Source: Bacteroidales bacterium (GTDB taxonomy: Bacteria; Bacteroidota; Bacteroidia; Bacteroidales; Bacteroidaceae). From it: 17,848 bases of DNA. Shown one piece after another: positions 7,171 to 16,000 of this stretch. Position 1 is the first letter of the stretch. Each line of letters begins with the position of its first letter. Location of the stretch: positions 1 to 17,848 of the forward strand of contig SFEK01000029.1 in assembly GCA_004557285.1 (NCBI GenBank), in the 5' to 3' direction. The notes under the pieces were generated by a model, which saw only the letters and a program-made list of their open reading frames with translations, did no database searches and was not told the origin of the DNA. The translations under genes and the position numbers were made by a program.

Positions 7171-8067
7171 ATGATGATGATACACCATGCCATACAATTG
7201 ACCAGACCACAACAGTGGCTGAAAAACGTGTTTGTGATGATACCGATGTTCTTTGGTGGAAGTCTGCTGGATACTGGCGACATCAAATCGTCGTTGATCA
7301 CATTCTTCGCATTCAGTTTCATTGCATCATCCATCTACTGCTTCAACGACATCATTGACGTGGAGGCCGACAGGCGTCATCCCGTGAAGAGCAAGCGCCC
7401 CATTGCCTCAGGTGCAATAAGCATGGTCCAGGCACGGTTGCTCATGCTGTTCATGCTGGTATGCTCGCTGGCCACCCTGCTGCTGCTCGACACCATGACC
7501 CATACGCTGACAGTGGGTGCCGTGCTCGTCATCTACTATGTAATGAACCTGCTCTATTGCTCCAAGCTCAAGCAATATGCCATTGTGGATGTGTGCATCA
7601 TCGCCTTCGGCTTCGTGCTGAGGGTGCTTGCCGGAAGCTATGCCACCGACATTGTGCCCAGCAAGTGGCTGGTGCTGATGACATTCCTGCTCACGCTGTT
7701 CCTCTCGTTCTCCAAGCGGCGCGATGACGTGCTGCGCATGAACGAGACAGGCGAAGCACCACGGAAAAACACCACACGCTACAATCTCACCTTCATCAAC
7801 CAGGCCATCACCATCACGGCGTCGGTGACATTGGTGTGCTATATCATGTACACCGTGTCGCCCGAAGTGGTGAGCCGTTTCCACTCCGACCTGCTGTATC
7901 TCACATCAGTGTTCGTGCTGCTGGGACTGCTGCGCTACATCCAGCTCACCGTGGTTGACCAAAAAAGCGGTGACCCCACCAAGATGATGCTGAAAGACAG
8001 GTTCACCCAATGTGTGGTGCTGATGTGGGCCATGGCCTTCCTCGTGCTCATCTACATCGTCAAATAA
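7171..8067 (+). CDS. UbiA-family prenyltransferase, polyprenyl-phosphate phosphoribosyltransferase-like
   Basis: A 298-residue integral membrane enzyme of the UbiA superfamily. The branch it most resembles is decaprenyl-phosphate phosphoribosyltransferase (mycobacterial Rv3806c), which joins phosphoribosyl pyrophosphate to a polyprenyl phosphate. Supporting details: TRPQQWLKN near the N terminus (11-19), the first Asp-rich motif NDIIDVEAD (59-67), HPVKSKRPIASG (70-81), a second conserved stretch YCSKLKQYAIVDV (129-141), KRRDD (182-186) and a late GDPTKMMLKDR. About eight to nine hydrophobic helices fill the chain. Quinone-pathway UbiA (4-hydroxybenzoate) or MenA is the main alternative, but the following phosphatase and glycosyltransferase genes favour lipid-linked sugar synthesis. 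It begins 9 bp after the second acyltransferase. The exact initiator is uncertain (7171, 7174 or 7177). Confidence 0.8.
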   Translation: MMMIHHAIQLTRPQQWLKNVFVMIPMFFGGSLLDTGDIKSSLITFFAFSFIASSIYCFNDIIDVEADRRHPVKSKRPIASGAISMVQARLLMLFMLVCSLATLLLLDTMTHTLTVGAVLVIYYVMNLLYCSKLKQYAIVDVCIIAFGFVLRVLAGSYATDIVPSKWLVLMTFLLTLFLSFSKRRDDVLRMNETGEAPRKNTTRYNLTFINQAITITASVTLVCYIMYTVSPEVVSRFHSDLLYLTSVFVLLGLLRYIQLTVVDQKSGDPTKMMLKDRFTQCVVLMWAMAFLVLIYIVK

Positions 8068-8074
8068 GACCACA

Positions 8075-8107
8075 CCCCCGGCATCGGCATGCCTGACGCC
8101 ATGGGGG
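8075..8107 (+). other. GC-rich inverted repeat in the UbiA-HAD gap
   Basis: CCCCCGGC (8075-8082) can pair with GCC-AT-GGGGG (8098-8107) with a 2-base bulge, and an 8-bp palindrome GGCATGCC sits inside. No U-tract follows, so it is not a standard terminator. It occupies the widest gap of the operon (115 bp to the preferred HAD start) and might stabilise an mRNA end or tune downstream expression. Confidence 0.25.
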
Positions 8108-8172
8108 AACCAACATCCATAACACAACAAACTGACAGACATGAAGACATTAGAGAACAATGAAAAAACGAA

Positions 8173-8177
8173 AGGAG
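8173..8177 (+). promoter_or_regulatory. Shine-Dalgarno AGGAG that sets the HAD phosphatase start
   Basis: AGGAG sits 5 nt before the ATG at 8183 (followed by another ATG at 8186). The in-frame ATG at 8141 has no such sequence, and it would add 14 polar residues ahead of the HAD fold. This favours 8183. Confidence 0.6.
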
Positions 8178-8182
8178 ACGAA

Positions 8183-8788
8183 ATGATGGACTATCCATTA
8201 GGAAAAATTTACGCATTCGACTTTGACGGCACGCTGACCACGCGCGACACGCTCATCGAATTCATTCGCTATGTCAAGGGCACCAAAGGCCTGCTCAAAT
8301 GCATGGGAAGGTACTTCCCGCTGCTCGTGGCCATGAAAATGGGACTCTACCCTAACTGGAAAGCCAAACAGAAGGTTTTTGCCTACTGTTTTCAAGGCAT
8401 GCCCTTGGAGCAGTTTGACGACTACTGCCAAAAGTTCGCCCGCGACAAGGTCCATCTGATGAGAAGCGAAGGAATGAAAAAGATTGACGAACTGTTGGCC
8501 GAAGGCCATACGGTCATCATCATCAGTGCCAGCATCAACAACTGGGTGGAGCCGTTTTTCAAGCACAGAGCCGGCGTCTATGTCATCGGCACGATGATAG
8601 AGAGCAAGGACGGCAGATTGAGTGGCAGGTTTCTGACCAAAAACTGCTATGGCAGAGAAAAGGTGAACCGACTGCTGCAACTCTTTCCTGAGCGCATGGA
8701 CTATTGGCTCACGGCCTATGGAGACAGCAGAGGAGATTACGAGTTGCTCGACTTTGCCAACGAGGGGCACTATAAACCGTTCAGGTAG
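8183..8788 (+). CDS. HAD-IB family phosphatase, probably acting on a polyprenyl-phosphosugar
   Basis: A 201-residue phosphatase of the HAD superfamily, subfamily IB (SerB-like). All four motifs are intact: DFDGT with nucleophile Asp13 and acid/base Asp15, the motif II Ser in IIISASIN (Ser115), motif III Lys near 160 (GREK), and motif IV GDSRGD (Asp181 and Asp185). A mostly helical cap lies between about 25 and 90. There is no signal peptide, so it acts in the cytoplasm. A HAD-IB domain next to, or fused to, a UbiA domain is a known arrangement. In that context the likely job is to remove the 5'-phosphate from a polyprenyl-phospho-5-phosphoribose made by the neighbouring enzyme, the step assigned to a PAP2-type enzyme (Rv3807c) in mycobacteria. 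That role is inferred. The start at 8183 is chosen on the Shine-Dalgarno sequence; 8141 is possible. Confidence 0.8.
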   Translation: MMDYPLGKIYAFDFDGTLTTRDTLIEFIRYVKGTKGLLKCMGRYFPLLVAMKMGLYPNWKAKQKVFAYCFQGMPLEQFDDYCQKFARDKVHLMRSEGMKKIDELLAEGHTVIIISASINNWVEPFFKHRAGVYVIGTMIESKDGRLSGRFLTKNCYGREKVNRLLQLFPERMDYWLTAYGDSRGDYELLDFANEGHYKPFR

Positions 8789-8825
8789 CATGTGGCAGAT
8801 GCCCGGAACGACATGAAGAAAGAAA

Positions 8826-10280
8826 ATGCAGAACAAAAATATGAAGAAATTTATCCAACTGTTTCAAGTAAAGCGCGACGAATGGTGTGCATCGGCCATT
8901 GCACTGGTGGTGTTCATCATCTTGCACGCCATGTTCATTTACAAATATTATGAGGTGTTCACCCAGACCGGACGTGGGCATTGGAACATATTCGTCAAAC
9001 ATTTCAACATGTCGGGCTTCGATGTCATCACCTACTCGATGGTGACCTATTGGGAGCCCAACTACAATGTTTACCGCCACCCGCTGCTGTCGTTCATGGT
9101 ATGGCCACTGTCATGTCTCGACAAATGGCTTGCCGACCTGACGGGCATGAACCTCGTGCAATTCATCATGGCCGTTCCGCTGCTGCTGTGCGCATTCTAT
9201 TCGTTCGTGTTCCTTTACCGCATCTTCAAGGAGATCATCCAGCTGCGCAAGGCCGACTGCATGTTGCTCTCAGCTTTCTTCTTTTCGTTGGCCTACATCA
9301 TGCTGTCGGTTTTCGTGCCCGACCATTTTGGCATTTCCCTCTTTCTACTGCTGTTCACCATCTATCTGGCTGGCTCAAAGATGCAGCGTGGCGTACCGTT
9401 CAAGCTGTGGCAGACGCTGGTGCTCTTCGTCCTCACTGCCGGTGTTACCCTAAGCAACGGCGTCAAGACCTATCTTTATGTGTTGTTTACCAACGGCTGG
9501 CGTTTCCTTCGCCCCAAGCATCTGCTCATTGCCGTGTTGTTGCCCTGTGCCTTGATATGGGGCTTTGCCCGTTGGGAATATCGCACTTTTGTATGGCCCA
9601 AGGAGATGGCCCGCAAAGAAATCAAAGCCAAGAAGTCTGCCGAGCAGCGAGCAAAAGCCTTGAAAGCATTCAGCGACACGACGAGCATCAAGGACACGAC
9701 AGAACTGAAGAAGGCGTTTGAACAGGAGATGAACCAAAGGGCAAAGCAGAAATTCATCGCCGACCACAAGAAACCATGGAACAAGCACACAGGCACCCCC
9801 ATGGCCAAGGGCGAATTTATAGGTTGGACCGACATCTCCACATCACGCCCGGCAACCATCGTCGAAAACCTGTTTGGAGAATCGTTGCAATTGCACTCGA
9901 GTTATCTTTTGCAGGACACATTGCGCTCGCGTCCGGTTGTCGTGCCTTACGACTGGGCCATCAACTATATCGTCGAGGCGCTCATCACCGTGCTGTTCCT
10001 GGCAGGAATATGGATGGGCAGAAGGTCAAAATTTCTATGGATGATACTCTCAGGTTTTATCTTTGACATGACATTGCATCTTGTACTGGGCTTCGGCATC
10101 AACGAAGTGTATATCATGACAGCCCACTGGGCATTTGTCATTCCCTTGGCTATTGCTTTCCTGGTCAAGGCTGCCGGGCATACGCCCCATGCCCTGAAAC
10201 TGAGGATATTGCTGACGGCACTCACCTTGTGGCTGTGGGGTTACAACGGCATTTTGCTGGGCGGTTATCTCTTGAATTGA
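8826..10280 (+). CDS. Multi-pass membrane protein, GT-C glycosyltransferase-like
   Basis: A 484-residue integral membrane protein with about ten hydrophobic helices (first at 22-40). The long first outer loop carries FDVITYSMVTYWEPNYNVYRHP (65-86 region). An acidic residue in the first loop and an RHP-like turn before the second helix are typical of GT-C enzymes, which take sugars from polyprenyl-phosphate donors on the outer face of the membrane. A highly charged, probably helical loop spans about 255-320 (rich in Lys, Arg, Glu), an unusual insertion. It may belong to a Bacteroidota family of unknown function (possibly DUF6080, from memory). Placement after the UbiA-like enzyme and HAD phosphatase suggests it uses the lipid-linked pentose they would make. 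The start could be 8826 or the MKK ATG at 8841; neither has a clear Shine-Dalgarno. Confidence 0.7.
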   Translation: MQNKNMKKFIQLFQVKRDEWCASAIALVVFIILHAMFIYKYYEVFTQTGRGHWNIFVKHFNMSGFDVITYSMVTYWEPNYNVYRHPLLSFMVWPLSCLDKWLADLTGMNLVQFIMAVPLLLCAFYSFVFLYRIFKEIIQLRKADCMLLSAFFFSLAYIMLSVFVPDHFGISLFLLLFTIYLAGSKMQRGVPFKLWQTLVLFVLTAGVTLSNGVKTYLYVLFTNGWRFLRPKHLLIAVLLPCALIWGFARWEYRTFVWPKEMARKEIKAKKSAEQRAKALKAFSDTTSIKDTTELKKAFEQEMNQRAKQKFIADHKKPWNKHTGTPMAKGEFIGWTDISTSRPATIVENLFGESLQLHSSYLLQDTLRSRPVVVPYDWAINYIVEALITVLFLAGIWMGRRSKFLWMILSGFIFDMTLHLVLGFGINEVYIMTAHWAFVIPLAIAFLVKAAGHTPHALKLRILLTALTLWLWGYNGILLGGYLLN

Positions 10281-10292
10281 CACACCACTACC

Positions 10293-11282
10293 ATGAGCAC
10301 CAAACTATCAATACTCGTTCCCGTCTATGGTGTAGAGCGCTTTATAGAAACCTGCGCCACGTCGTTGTTTGAACAAACCTATCCAGACATTGAATATGTG
10401 TTTGTTGACGACTGCTCGCCCGATGGCAGCATCGAGCTGCTTCGCCGGATCATCACGCGCTATCCCTCACGCCACGGCAGCGTGAGCATCATCAGACACG
10501 ACACCAACAGCGGGTTGGGAGCAGCACGCGCCACGGCCTTGGCACATGCCACAGGCGACTATGTGATGCATGTGGACAGCGATGACTGCCTGCCCCTCGA
10601 TGCTTGTTCACACTTGATGGACAAGGCTTTGGAAACAGAAGCAGACATTGTGGATGGTGGTTATGCTGAAACCTGTCATGGCAAGGTGAGCCAAACGTTT
10701 CTGCCCTTTCATGGCAGCAAAGAGATCTATCTCCGGCAAATGCTTTGCCAGAACATCGTGTCGAACAGAATTTGGGGGCGCATCTACCGGCGAACGCTGT
10801 TCACACGGCATGGCATCAAACCCGTCAAAGGGGTGGATTACAGCGAAGACTTCTGTGTGGTGCCTCGACTCCTCTTTCATGCCCAACGGGCATATACCGA
10901 CCAGGTGGTGTATCATTATCGCACCGACAACTTGTCATCATACACGCATCAGGTGTCGGCCAAAAACCTGTGTTCCATGCAAAAGGCCTCGCTCATCGTT
11001 TACGACTATTTCATGAAAAACGACACCTCACGCCAATATGCTTTTGCCCTGCAATTGGGAATGCTCAATTTGCTGCGCACTGAAAGGAAACATCGGGAGA
11101 CACTCAACGGAGTATCTTCAAGACCCAATACCATGGATGTTTTCCGTCCACAAGGCTTGACAACCAAAATCCTTGCCGCCTGCTGGCAGAGCCATTGCCC
11201 CTATGCAGTGGCCAATGCCGTCTATCTGGCCGTGAGAAAAATCTATGTCACTTATATATCAGCACCGTGGCATAAGCACTGA
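10293..11282 (+). CDS. Family 2 glycosyltransferase
   Basis: A 329-residue GT-A fold enzyme of family GT2, which adds a sugar from a nucleotide donor to a glycan or lipid acceptor at the cytoplasmic face. Markers are LSILVPVYGVERFIETCATS (5-24), the nucleotide-binding VFVDDCSPDG (36-45, Asp39/Asp40), NSGLGAARATAL (72-83), the metal-binding DSDD (95-98), and YSEDF (183-187) as the likely catalytic-base region. There are no clear membrane helices. It starts 12 bp after the GT-C-like gene and is the last gene of the plus-strand operon. Its final 35 bases overlap the 3' end of ispF on the other strand. The sugar and acceptor cannot be read from sequence. Confidence 0.85.
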   Translation: MSTKLSILVPVYGVERFIETCATSLFEQTYPDIEYVFVDDCSPDGSIELLRRIITRYPSRHGSVSIIRHDTNSGLGAARATALAHATGDYVMHVDSDDCLPLDACSHLMDKALETEADIVDGGYAETCHGKVSQTFLPFHGSKEIYLRQMLCQNIVSNRIWGRIYRRTLFTRHGIKPVKGVDYSEDFCVVPRLLFHAQRAYTDQVVYHYRTDNLSSYTHQVSAKNLCSMQKASLIVYDYFMKNDTSRQYAFALQLGMLNLLRTERKHRETLNGVSSRPNTMDVFRPQGLTTKILAACWQSHCPYAVANAVYLAVRKIYVTYISAPWHKH

Positions 11283-11742
11283 TACCTTCTTCACGCCCTG
11301 TGAAACCAAGACGTTCGGTGGTGGTGGCCTTGATGGAAATGTTTTCTTCATCAGTATCCATCACCTGGGCCAGACAAGCCTTCATGGCCGGGACATGAGG
11401 ATTGATTTTGGGCCGTTCGGCACAGATGGTGGCATCCACATTGCCCAAACGGTAGCCCTTGTTGGCTATCAAGGCCATGGTCTTGCGCAAGAGAATCTTG
11501 CTGTCAACATTCAAGGTCTCAGCCGCCGTGTCAGGAAAATGATAACCGATGTCGCGCATGTTGGCAGCCCCCAGCAAGGCATCGCAGATGGCATGTATCA
11601 GCACATCGGCATCACTATGCCCCAACAAGCCCATACTATGGTCTATCTTGATGCCGCCCAACCACAAGTCGCGTCCCTCCACGAGGCGGTGAACGTCAAA
11701 TCCCAATCCTGTGCGTATGCCTAATCCCTGTTCCATCATCAT
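11248..11742 (-). CDS. ispF: 2-C-methyl-D-erythritol 2,4-cyclodiphosphate synthase
   Basis: IspF cyclises 4-diphosphocytidyl-2-C-methylerythritol 2-phosphate, releasing CMP, in the MEP route to isoprenoids. It works as a trimer with an active-site zinc. The 164-residue length is typical. Zinc ligands are visible as Asp16 and His18 in GFDVHRL and His50 in GHSDADVLIHA. DALLGAANMRDIGYHFPD and a C-terminal TTTERLGFTGREEGISA match the family closely. It has three ATG codons in a row; the first overlaps the porV stop as ATGA, so translation is coupled to porV. It is the last gene of the FAH-porU-porV-ispF operon and overlaps the convergent GT2 gene by 35 bp. Isoprenoid supply ultimately feeds polyprenyl phosphate, the presumed substrate of the UbiA-like enzyme nearby, though adjacency alone does not prove a link. 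Confidence 0.95.
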   Translation of the reverse strand: MMMEQGLGIRTGLGFDVHRLVEGRDLWLGGIKIDHSMGLLGHSDADVLIHAICDALLGAANMRDIGYHFPDTAAETLNVDSKILLRKTMALIANKGYRLGNVDATICAERPKINPHVPAMKACLAQVMDTDEENISIKATTTERLGFTGREEGISAYATVLIYK

Positions 11743-12905
11743 CGCTTGAAAAGACTCTGAATGCCATCCATGTCAAACCCAAGGGTAAAGCGAAGGGTCT
11801 GGTCGAGCGGGTTGCTCTTGGCAGTAGCTATCACATAACCGCAGTCGAGGGTAAACGCACTCATGCGGAAACCTGCGCCCACCGTGAAATATTTGCGGTT
11901 ACCCTTGTTCTCGGCCTCATGATGATAACCTGCACGCAGCGAGAACTTGTCATTATAAATATATTCTGCACCTACACTCCAGTTGATTTCCTGCATCTCT
12001 TCCTTGAAACCACCGGGAGCATCGCCAAAACTCTTGAAGATACCACTGATGCTCGACACGTCATAATAGTCTTTCTGCACACGCTGCTGGTAATCCTCCG
12101 TTGATTCATCCTCCTCTTGTTTGGGATAGGTGGGAACAAGCAGTTTGTTGGCATCAGCCGAGATGGTGAAACGGTTGTATTCGTCGATAGGCACCATCAG
12201 AGCGGCACCAAGACGCATGTTGGTAGGGATAAACTCGCTGTTGTCGTCACCGCCAAAGGTAATCTTGCTACCGATGTTGCTGATGTTCAAGCCGATGCCC
12301 AACTGGCACTCACGGTCGCCAAGGTTGATGTAGTTGTTGTAGTAGCAGGCCAGGTCGGCGGCAAATGCGCTACCTGGCGAAGTGTCGTCGGTGTAGTCGT
12401 AAGTCAGGTCTGAATATATCCATCTCACAGCTGCCGCGATAGAGAACTTCTCACTGAGCATGAGCGAATAAGCCACGTCGACCGACATTTCATAGGGATT
12501 GATGGTCATTGCATTGGCATCATCGCTGGTCATCACTTCGCCCAAAGAGAAATAACGCAACGAGGCCGACACTGCGCTGTAGTCGCCAATGCGGTAATAT
12601 CCCGCAAGATAAGCCAAATCCATGTCGCTCACCAACTGACGCAGCCAAGGGGTATAGTTCAGGGCCACACCTGCACGGCTGATGCAGAAAGGATACTTGG
12701 CAGGGTTCCAGAACTGCGAGTTGACATCTGGGTCGGTGGCTGCACCCACATCACCCATACCGGCTGCGCGGGCATCCGGGGCAATGGTCTGCGAGGTCAC
12801 CGAGGTGTTCACGGGGTTGAACATGTCTTTCTTATCTTGGGCTGATACTGTGGACGATGCTGCAACAAGCAGCACGACCATAAATGCTCTTGACAAAATC
12901 TTCAT
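11739..12905 (-). CDS. porV: Type IX secretion outer-membrane shuttle protein PorV (LptO)
   Basis: A 388-residue outer-membrane beta-barrel of the PorV family. PorV collects cargo carrying a C-terminal sorting domain from the type IX translocon and delivers it to the PorU sortase for attachment to LPS at the cell surface. A signal peptide ends near residue 23 (SSTVSAQ/DK). The family N-terminal block with TIAPDARAAGMGDVGAATDPDV (about 40-61) and SQFWNPAKYPF follows, then amphipathic strands to a C-terminal strand ending in SLFKR. Length fits P. gingivalis PorV. It lies 99 bp downstream of porU and overlaps ispF by 4 bp. I see no well-matched promoter in the porU-porV gap, which favours cotranscription with porU. 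Confidence 0.9.
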   Translation of the reverse strand: MKILSRAFMVVLLVAASSTVSAQDKKDMFNPVNTSVTSQTIAPDARAAGMGDVGAATDPDVNSQFWNPAKYPFCISRAGVALNYTPWLRQLVSDMDLAYLAGYYRIGDYSAVSASLRYFSLGEVMTSDDANAMTINPYEMSVDVAYSLMLSEKFSIAAAVRWIYSDLTYDYTDDTSPGSAFAADLACYYNNYINLGDRECQLGIGLNISNIGSKITFGGDDNSEFIPTNMRLGAALMVPIDEYNRFTISADANKLLVPTYPKQEEDESTEDYQQRVQKDYYDVSSISGIFKSFGDAPGGFKEEMQEINWSVGAEYIYNDKFSLRAGYHHEAENKGNRKYFTVGAGFRMSAFTLDCGYVIATAKSNPLDQTLRFTLGFDMDGIQSLFKR

Positions 12906-12974
12906 TTTCTATTGTTTATTACCTTTATTGCTTTATACTGACAACGCTCGCCCTGCGCTCAACAGATAAGCGGC

Positions 12975-12989
12975 GTTATTATTAATAAC
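12975..12989. repeat. 15-bp AT-rich palindrome in the porU-porV gap
   Basis: GTTATTA and TAATAAC flank a single base, giving a perfect odd palindrome about 70 bp upstream of the porV start. It could be a small operator or a weak hairpin. No U-tract and no convincing -33/-7 pair accompany it. Confidence 0.3.
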
Positions 12990-13004
12990 TTGTTTTACGG
13001 GTAT

Positions 13005-16000
13005 TTATTGCCTTACCACCACCAATTTCTGAGATTTGGAAATCATGCTGCTGCCGTCGCTGCCCAACCGCACCCGATAGACATAGACTCCTGTCTGTAC
13101 CCGACTGCCATTGCTGCCTGTGAGGTCCCAGTCAACAGTGCAGGTGCCCTGCGAAGCTGTTCCATGCTCTGTATAGGTCCAGATGGGGCGTCCGCTGAGG
13201 TCGAATACGTCAATTTCCAGGTCAATCATGCTTCCTGCACGGTCGTGGTTGACGATGAATGTGGTTTTCTCCTTGGCAGGATTGTCACTGCACGACACCC
13301 TCAGGTAAGCCGGTTTGATGCCAGCCACCACTTGGAAAGTGAGCTGTGCAGAAGACGAATTGTTCATGATGTCCCACGCCTTGAATTGCAAAGTGTGGAC
13401 ACCCTCTGCCAGTGCGGGGATGTTGTAATAGGTTGAGCCCTTGGTGTAGCTGCCGAAATCATAGGTGAAATTGTCATTGAGGTTGTAGGTCATGTCGGCC
13501 CTGCCGTCGATGACGAGCTGCAGGTCGTGACCGATGCCACTGCCCGACACATTCAAGCCGTCCTTGTCGGTGATCTGTGCCACAAAGAAGGGTGAAGGAT
13601 TGACCGAGCCTCCGTCCACGAACGAGGTGGAATTGAGATAACAGTAAATCGAGGGGCCTATGCCGTCGTTGTCCAAGTTGCCTGACCCGCCCACCAAGAA
13701 TCTGTCGGTATTTCCGTTGACCGTCTGCGCAGTCTGCTCGTCAATGGCAAAAATATTGATCAGTCCGCTCTCGTCGCTGTAATCAATGTCCTTGGGCACG
13801 GCAAACGTAAAGCTGAACTCACCGTTGGCCACCACATTGTTGCCACTGAACAAGGTCTTGTCTCTATCATAAAACACATAGCTGGTCGTTGCGCCATCGC
13901 TCGAGGTATTGTTCAGTCGGCAAACCACCTCTTTCTTGGCATCGCGCACAAGGGCAGACACTGTGCCGTTGAACGTGTCGTCAAGCCCTCCGTCAACGTT
14001 CTCCACATGCCCCTTGACCGTGACCACAGCACCGGCATTCAGCATGGGAAGATGTTCGCAGGTGGCCAGATCCACTCCGTTGATGCTGTCCACCAACACA
14101 CGATGCTGTGGCAGGTTGAGCTTTAATGCGGGGTCGCCCAGCAACGAGTATTGCAACTTGTTGACGGTAGCATCTTCTTTGGATTCAATCAGATAGTTCT
14201 TGGCTTTGCGCTGTGCCTCACCAATGGAGATATACGCTCCATCGACGGGTGTGAACAGCATGTTGAGGAATGCGCGGTTGATGGCACGGTTGCGCACGAT
14301 GAACACCGTGCGGGTTGTGCCGAAGAAGGCCACTGCGCCACCGTTGGGATTGAGCAGAGCCGTTTCGCCGATGTTGGCCTGCTGCGAGTCAAAGGGCATG
14401 ATGTCGCACGAGGCAGTAATCCACAATGGCAGGTTCTGGTTCTTGAAACTGGAGAAATCGTCGATGCGCAACACCCGCTCGTGCGAAATCTGGTCAGCCC
14501 TTCCGTGTCCGCTATAGTTCATCACCAGAGCACCCTCTTCCTGCTGCTGTTTGATGATTTTTGCCACCTCAGGATAGGTATTGCCGCCAGCCGAAGCCTC
14601 AACGGGATAGGCATCCCACATCACTCGTTTGACCACGACAGAGGGCAATTTGCTCTCAATGATGTTGGCCATTTCATCAGCATCCGACATGTGGATGTTT
14701 TCATTGCCGTCATCCCCCATGAACATCATCACGTTCTGCCAGTTGCCGGCATTCTTGTTCTCGCCATAGGCAATGAGCTTATCCACTACAATCTGTGCAT
14801 CGTAAGCGTTGCGCACAGGAAGTCGCCCCACAGCCACATCCAGTTTGTCGGTAGTGTCGGGATTGCCGCCTTCGCCATCATCCAGCAAGCAGAAGAAACC
14901 GTCATCCACATAACAGTCGGTTGCGCTAAACGAGTTTTCGCTCTCATGGCAGAGCAAAAGATCATCAGCGTTCAGACCAGCACAGTCGCTGGTGTTCAGG
15001 CGGTTATCCCACACACAGTCGCCAAAGAGCAACAGGTATGAAGGCATATCCTCTTCGGTCTCTGCCCTGTCGTAGAGCATTTTCAGATAGCGGCGATAGG
15101 CATTGGCATCAGGTGTACCGCTCGAAAACTCATTGAACAGTTCGTCGGCTGGCACTATTCTCACCCGCAAGCCATCATGCTGCTCACGGTATTCCTTGAG
15201 TCGCTGCGCCTGTGCCAGCAACTTCTGAGAAGTAGGTATAATGATGACCATATCCACGGGTCCGTCGGCATGATGGTCTTGATTGGTAATGTTGTACACA
15301 TATTCGGGTGCAGCAAAGGCCGTGGTCGAGAGCATAGGCTCAGGCCGTGCATCGTCGTGGGAGAAACAGATGTAGTCCAATCTCACAGGTCCGCCCGACG
15401 TAGGGGTTATCTTCACCCTGTTTGAGGCCAGAAGAGTCTTGACCCTGTAAGTTCCCGTTGCAGAGTTTCCATGGTCATATTGTCCAAGCGTAATATTCAG
15501 CGTCGAGAGTACAGAGTCGTTGATTTCTACCTTTACCTTGCTGGCCACTCCGGCCGAAACGGTGATTGTGATATATCCTGTGCTGTTTTTTCCACAGACA
15601 AGGTCAATGGGATATTCTTTTGTTGCCCCCAAGGCCACCGGACTGTCTTCAAACAAGTTTCTTCCGCCCTGATACCAGGCAAAATTGTCTATTTCGTGAA
15701 GGGTGTGATAATCATCGTATGATGGATAGAAAGCACTCACAAAGGTTGCACTATCCACCGTCAACGGCGCATCTTCTCCTTCGGTGATGAAATAATAGCC
15801 ATGGTCAGCATAGGGATTGCGCGTGCGCTTGCCTGTTCGTTTGGTTGTCCACGACACAGGTCCCTGCGCATGAAACAGCCTCTGGCCGTTCACCACACAC
15901 TGAGGCACTTGCTTCAGGTCGTCAAGGTTGATGAGGTCTTCAGCCTGCAGCACTTCATTCTGCATGGCCCCACCATAACCGTAGATCTGCACCCTGTCAA

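Noticed and set aside
8141..8182. Upstream ATG for the HAD phosphatase
   Set aside because: No Shine-Dalgarno precedes it, while AGGAG is well placed for the ATG at 8183.
14151..15041. 296-residue open frame on the plus strand
   Set aside because: Antisense to the peptidase domain of porU; no recognisable domain and no initiation signal.
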